Source: Colius striatus
Taxonomy: Eukaryota > Chordata > Aves > Coliiformes > Coliidae
DNA length: 64,000 bases
Assembly: GCF_028858725.1 (NCBI RefSeq)
Contig: NC_084768.1
Location: 3,517,853 to 3,581,852, forward strand
Reading direction: 5' to 3'
Shown here one piece after another: positions 61,501-64,000 of this stretch. The position numbers were made by a program, and so were the translations under genes. The notes beneath the pieces are model-generated. The model worked only from the letters and a program-made list of their open reading frames with translations, was not told the origin of the DNA and ran no database searches. Positions within the stretch are counted from its first letter, which is position 1; every line of letters begins with the position of its first letter.

Positions 61501-64000
61501 TTTGAAAGTAAAGCTCTGAATACTTATGTAATGTAGAGCTGTGCTTGCTTGTACGTGCTACCAGCAGAACAGACATCGGTATCTGCGTTGTAAGAGTCAG
61601 GAATGGATGATGTATAAGTTACTAACTTCTGTTACAAAAGCTGTTTCAGAAGCCCAAATCACTGCCTGCTGCTCTCCATTAATTGAGATGGTATATAAGT
61701 AACAATAAAATGAGATCTGACTCAGTGTAGTGAGTTTTATACTGAAAATAACAACAGGGTTTTGGTAAACTGGGTGAGATTCCAGTAATCCCACTTAAAT
61801 GGGATTGAAGAGCTGAGGGATCAATGAAAGGCTTAATCTGGTGTTGGTAGAGGCAGATCATTACTTGAGTGGACCCCACAGAGGGTGTAGGACATTTGAG
61901 TGAGGTGTTTTCTGATTGGGTGTGTCTGTGGCACTACCTAAGGGCTGTGGATGTGCATCTTCATCTGAACTCTGCCAGCTTGGTTGTTGCTACCAGCCCA
62001 CCTCCTATTTGGAAGTTACTAGCAGTCTTCCAATTGAACTGTTTCTCTGAGCCTTTCCCAGCCTCCTGCACTCGTATTTTCCAGGTTATCAAAACCATAG
62101 TGCAGACAGCAGAAAGCCCTGGATGGAAGCAATGGTTACACCTGGGGTGGTGTGGGCAGGCTGAGAACACCCCGTGCAGATGGACCTCGAAGTGAACACG
62201 TGCCCAGTGCCTGAGCCCCTTGGAAATGCTTTCACTCCAGCTTTTCAATGTCCCCTTTACTCTGCAGTGGTTTTTACCAGGATGTTACTATTGCATGGGG
62301 AAAACTCAGGGCTGTGAATGAGGACAGGGTCAACCAACAGACACACTAGTTACACAGTGATCTGAAAAGGTCAGTAACAAGTACAAGTAGAATCCAAGTC
62401 CTTTGCCTTTGTCCAAGGAAGAAGAAATGTAATCCTAATCTAAATGACCCATCCATCTCCCTCTCCAGACAGTTCTCTTCATCCCATGGGAGGCTTCCAA
62501 ACCCCTCCATTTTTACTGTGCCCTGATGTAGCTCTCCTGGAGACCTCCTTTCATTGCCATCATCACTGTGGATGGCAATATTTGGAAATCCTTTGTGTGC
62601 AATGTGAGGATGTTTCCTCCTGTCTCTTAAGAAGAGGCCAATTGCTTTACTCATCCCTCTCAATCCTCTTCTCAGTAAAACAGGTAAGGTAGTGTCTGGT
62701 TACTGAAATTCATGTCATTTTAGGTCAAATGTTAGGTCAAACAGCATGTCCTGACAACTCTGCACCAGTGCCAGGGTGCAGCTTTCCAGTGACCACACAA
62801 CATTACTCTGTCATACACTACCTGCAGAGCAGCTCTGGAAAACAGTTTAAAGAAAAGGCATGAAAGAGACTTCTGAGTCAGTAAAAACTCCATTACAGCC
62901 AGCAGTCCCAGGCAATAAAGGCAGTGGTGAATTTGCCAATTAATTTGTCCACAGTAAAGCCTGAACCTCCTTTGAACCTGCATCTAGAGATGACAGAGGA
63001 AGGTCAAGTGATGATCAGCTGGTCTGACCCTGTGCTGTTACCATACCCCCTTCAGTATGAAGTGAAGATCTCAGCAAATTCAGGCCAAAATGGTTGGCAG
63101 GTGAGTCAGCTCTGCTTGCTTTGTGTTAAGATGGAACAGTGCAGATTGTCATGTCTCTTCCAGAGCCCAGGGTTTCTCAGTGCCCGGGGGCAGTGGCTTT
63201 GGTGGGTTCAGCACTGTGGCTGGTGTGGTGGAGTTGGGCACAGCACACTGATTTCTGCTGAGCTGATATGTCCAGTAGACTCTAGTACATGTCCAGAGAG
63301 TGTGATAAAGCTGGGAAGCTGGTCTTCACCAGTTACACTGGAAGAGCCACTACACAGGGATGAAGCACCTGGCTGCTGCTGGGTCTTACAAACAAACTCT
63401 CATCTTTCTTTTTGGGTGAAATGCTTGATTCTGTGAAGCCTAAAGGCAGAGCAGAGCTCTCTCTGTTCAGCAAACCCTGAATTGCATGCTACCTGTGTGT
63501 ATGTTTAATATTGATAGCTGTTTAATTCATCAGGTGGTTGAAGTTGCTCTAGAAACCTCACTGGCTATGGACAACGTGCTACTTGATTCTTCGTCCTGTG
63601 TTCAAGTGCGGTGCAGGAACCGTCGTGGCCCGGGGTTCTGGAGTGACTGGAGTACACCATACAACCTCAGCCTGAGAGGTGGGTCACCTGCAGTCCCTTC
63701 TGTGCACTGAGGGGCCTTTTGGACTAGAGACATGCCCCAGTTTGTGTTCTTTCATGGTATAAGTACTTGAGAGCACGTGTTACCCGGGGAGGTACAGTGT
63801 GTGTGAGTTAGGCTGAAAGAGCCCCTGGGAGTTCTTTCCCATTCCTGCTTCTCCTTCTGCCTGGCTTTACCTGAGATTCTGCCCTGTCTTACAACCCAAG
63901 ATGGATTATGTTAATGCTGAGCCTCAGTCATAAACTGCAGCACAGCCCCAGCCAGTCAGTTTGAATGCACACAGCTTTAGGTTAAGCATATAAACCTTAC
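49490..64000 (+). CDS. LEPR: LEPR (leptin receptor), 5' part, gene overview, 3' end outside window
   Basis: Six coding exons (49490-49547, 52033-52341, 53335-53446, 60521-60726, 62955-63100, 63534-63678) join in frame to 319 residues. They give a signal peptide, the N-terminal domain with the paired cysteines ([15 protein letters not shown]), and the first cytokine-receptor homology module from [12 protein letters not shown] to WSDWS. LEPR is the type I cytokine receptor for leptin that signals through JAK2/STAT3. Cysteine pattern, the [14 protein letters not shown] linker, exon phases and LEPROT synteny all fit. The Ig-like domain, second module, membrane helix and cytoplasmic tail lie beyond the right edge. 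The N-terminal part is much more diverged from mammals than DNAJC6 and LEPROT are, as expected for this receptor. Confidence 0.95.
49548..52032 (+). other. LEPR: LEPR intron
   Basis: A 2.5-kb intron. Only a small region built from TACAATGGTA-like words at 51546-51610 is unusual. Confidence 0.8.
52033..52341 (+). CDS. LEPR: LEPR coding exon (N-terminal domain)
   Basis: A 309-nt exon beginning [20 protein letters not shown], with [11 protein letters not shown] (an N-glycosylation sequon) and [16 protein letters not shown], ending SASQEI plus one base. The cysteine spacing matches the N-terminal domain of mammalian LEPR although overall identity is low. The acceptor is TTTGCAG and the donor GTAGGC. 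Confidence 0.92.
52342..53334 (+). other. LEPR: LEPR intron
   Basis: A 1.0-kb intron without recognised features. Confidence 0.85.
53335..53446 (+). CDS. LEPR: LEPR coding exon (CRH1, first half)
   Basis: Encodes [37 protein letters not shown] and two bases. The C-W and C pair form the first cytokine-receptor disulfide. The acceptor is TATTCAG and the donor GTAAGT; the donor is fixed because reading on meets TAA at once. Confidence 0.94.
57765..58240 (-). mobile_element. CR1 LINE fragment, 5'-truncated, minus strand
   Basis: A reverse-complement copy of the same young subfamily as 3039-3728. On the minus strand the frame encodes the reverse transcriptase tail ([20 protein letters not shown]) and then GACCTGATCTAGGTGATCC and the terminal tail at 57765-57790. 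About 126 codons are open, but this is only the C-terminal remnant. Confidence 0.96.
58330..58402 (-). mobile_element. Older CR1 fragment, minus strand
   Basis: GAGGTTGCTCCAAGCCCCAT and CTTGAACACTTCCAGGGATG then GGGCAGC match a different, older CR1 subfamily, about 90 bp from the younger copy. Confidence 0.75.
59194..59298 (-). mobile_element. CR1 3'-tail fragment, minus strand
   Basis: ATAGAATCATAGAATGGTAG, GGAAGGGACCTTTAGAGATC and GGTTCACCTAGATCAGGTCA; the young CR1 tail, about 100 bp. Confidence 0.95.
60464..60510. repeat. (GGTTT)n-like repeat at LEPR splice acceptor
   Basis: Imperfect pentamers GGTTT/TTTGG run up to the pyrimidine tract, ending ten bases before the LEPR exon at 60521. 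Confidence 0.9.
60521..60726 (+). CDS. LEPR: LEPR coding exon (CRH1, cysteine-rich part)
   Basis: Encodes [58 protein letters not shown] and [11 protein letters not shown]. The C-x-C then C-x-C pattern and the N-H-T glycosylation sequon fit LEPR. The acceptor is CCTTGCAG and the donor GTAAGC. Confidence 0.94.
60727..62954 (+). other. LEPR: LEPR intron
   Basis: A 2.2-kb intron with no supported feature. Confidence 0.85.
62955..63100 (+). CDS. LEPR: LEPR coding exon (second FN3 of CRH1, first half)
   Basis: Encodes [40 protein letters not shown] and ANSGQNGWQ. This is a clear fibronectin type III start and strongly LEPR-like. The acceptor is GTCCACAG and the donor GTGAGT. Confidence 0.97.
63534..63678 (+). 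CDS. LEPR: LEPR coding exon (WSXWS motif)
   Basis: Encodes [40 protein letters not shown] and [13 protein letters not shown] is at 63639-63653, the hallmark of type I cytokine receptors. The acceptor is TCATCAG and the donor GTGGGT. Confidence 0.97.
63679..64000 (+). other. LEPR: LEPR intron, running off the window
   Basis: Intronic sequence after the WSDWS exon; the next exon is not reached. Confidence 0.85.

Noticed and set aside
1-64000. CRISPR arrays, bacterial operons, tRNA or rRNA genes
   Set aside because: No spaced direct-repeat arrays, ribosome binding sites or cloverleaf/rRNA signatures were seen; the window is a vertebrate chromosome with spliced genes.
1-64000. Endogenous retrovirus
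   Set aside because: No LTR pair, primer-binding site or gag/env-like frames were seen; all recognisable mobile DNA is CR1 LINE.

Overview
The window is vertebrate nuclear DNA, almost certainly from a bird. It has compact introns, scattered CR1 (chicken-repeat-1 type) LINE fragments with the avian-type tail ending in ATTCTGTGAT-like octamers, and conserved intron-containing genes. There are no bacterial or plasmid features. CR1 also occurs in crocodilians and turtles, so the bird call is strong but not absolute; I cannot name the species.

Three protein-coding genes lie head to tail on the plus strand, in the order DNAJC6, LEPROT, LEPR. As far as I recall this is also the order on human chromosome 1p31. 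(1) DNAJC6 (neuronal auxilin) covers roughly 1-22030. Its 5' exons lie before the window. Fifteen coding exons, all phase-compatible, run from the PTEN-like domain at 2651 to the stop codon at 19864 and give 804 residues ending in a complete J domain. (2) LEPROT (endospanin-1) has its ATG at 23583 and stop at 26038, in four coding exons giving 131 residues. It starts in a CpG island holding four copies of a 35-bp tandem repeat. A long putative 3' UTR may end near 29210. (3) LEPR (leptin receptor) has its first coding exon at 49490-49547 and five more coding exons to 63678, covering the signal peptide, the N-terminal domain and the first cytokine-receptor homology module with its WSDWS motif. 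The gene continues past the right edge.

From about 29.2 to 49.5 kb I see no coding exons. It holds CR1 fragments and a second, isolated CpG island (about 44390-44930) with a CGGCA pentamer array, which I propose as a candidate LEPR promoter or first exon. At least thirteen CR1 fragments of both orientations are placed; the largest are at 3039-3728, 36275-37094 and 57765-58240.

Functionally, auxilin works in clathrin uncoating. LEPROT is a small four-helix endosomal/Golgi membrane protein known to limit surface leptin receptor, and LEPR is that receptor. In mammals LEPROT and LEPR share a promoter and 5' exons; whether that holds here is the main open question the sequence raises. I found no convincing new biological system. 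The findings are mostly regulatory and splicing features.
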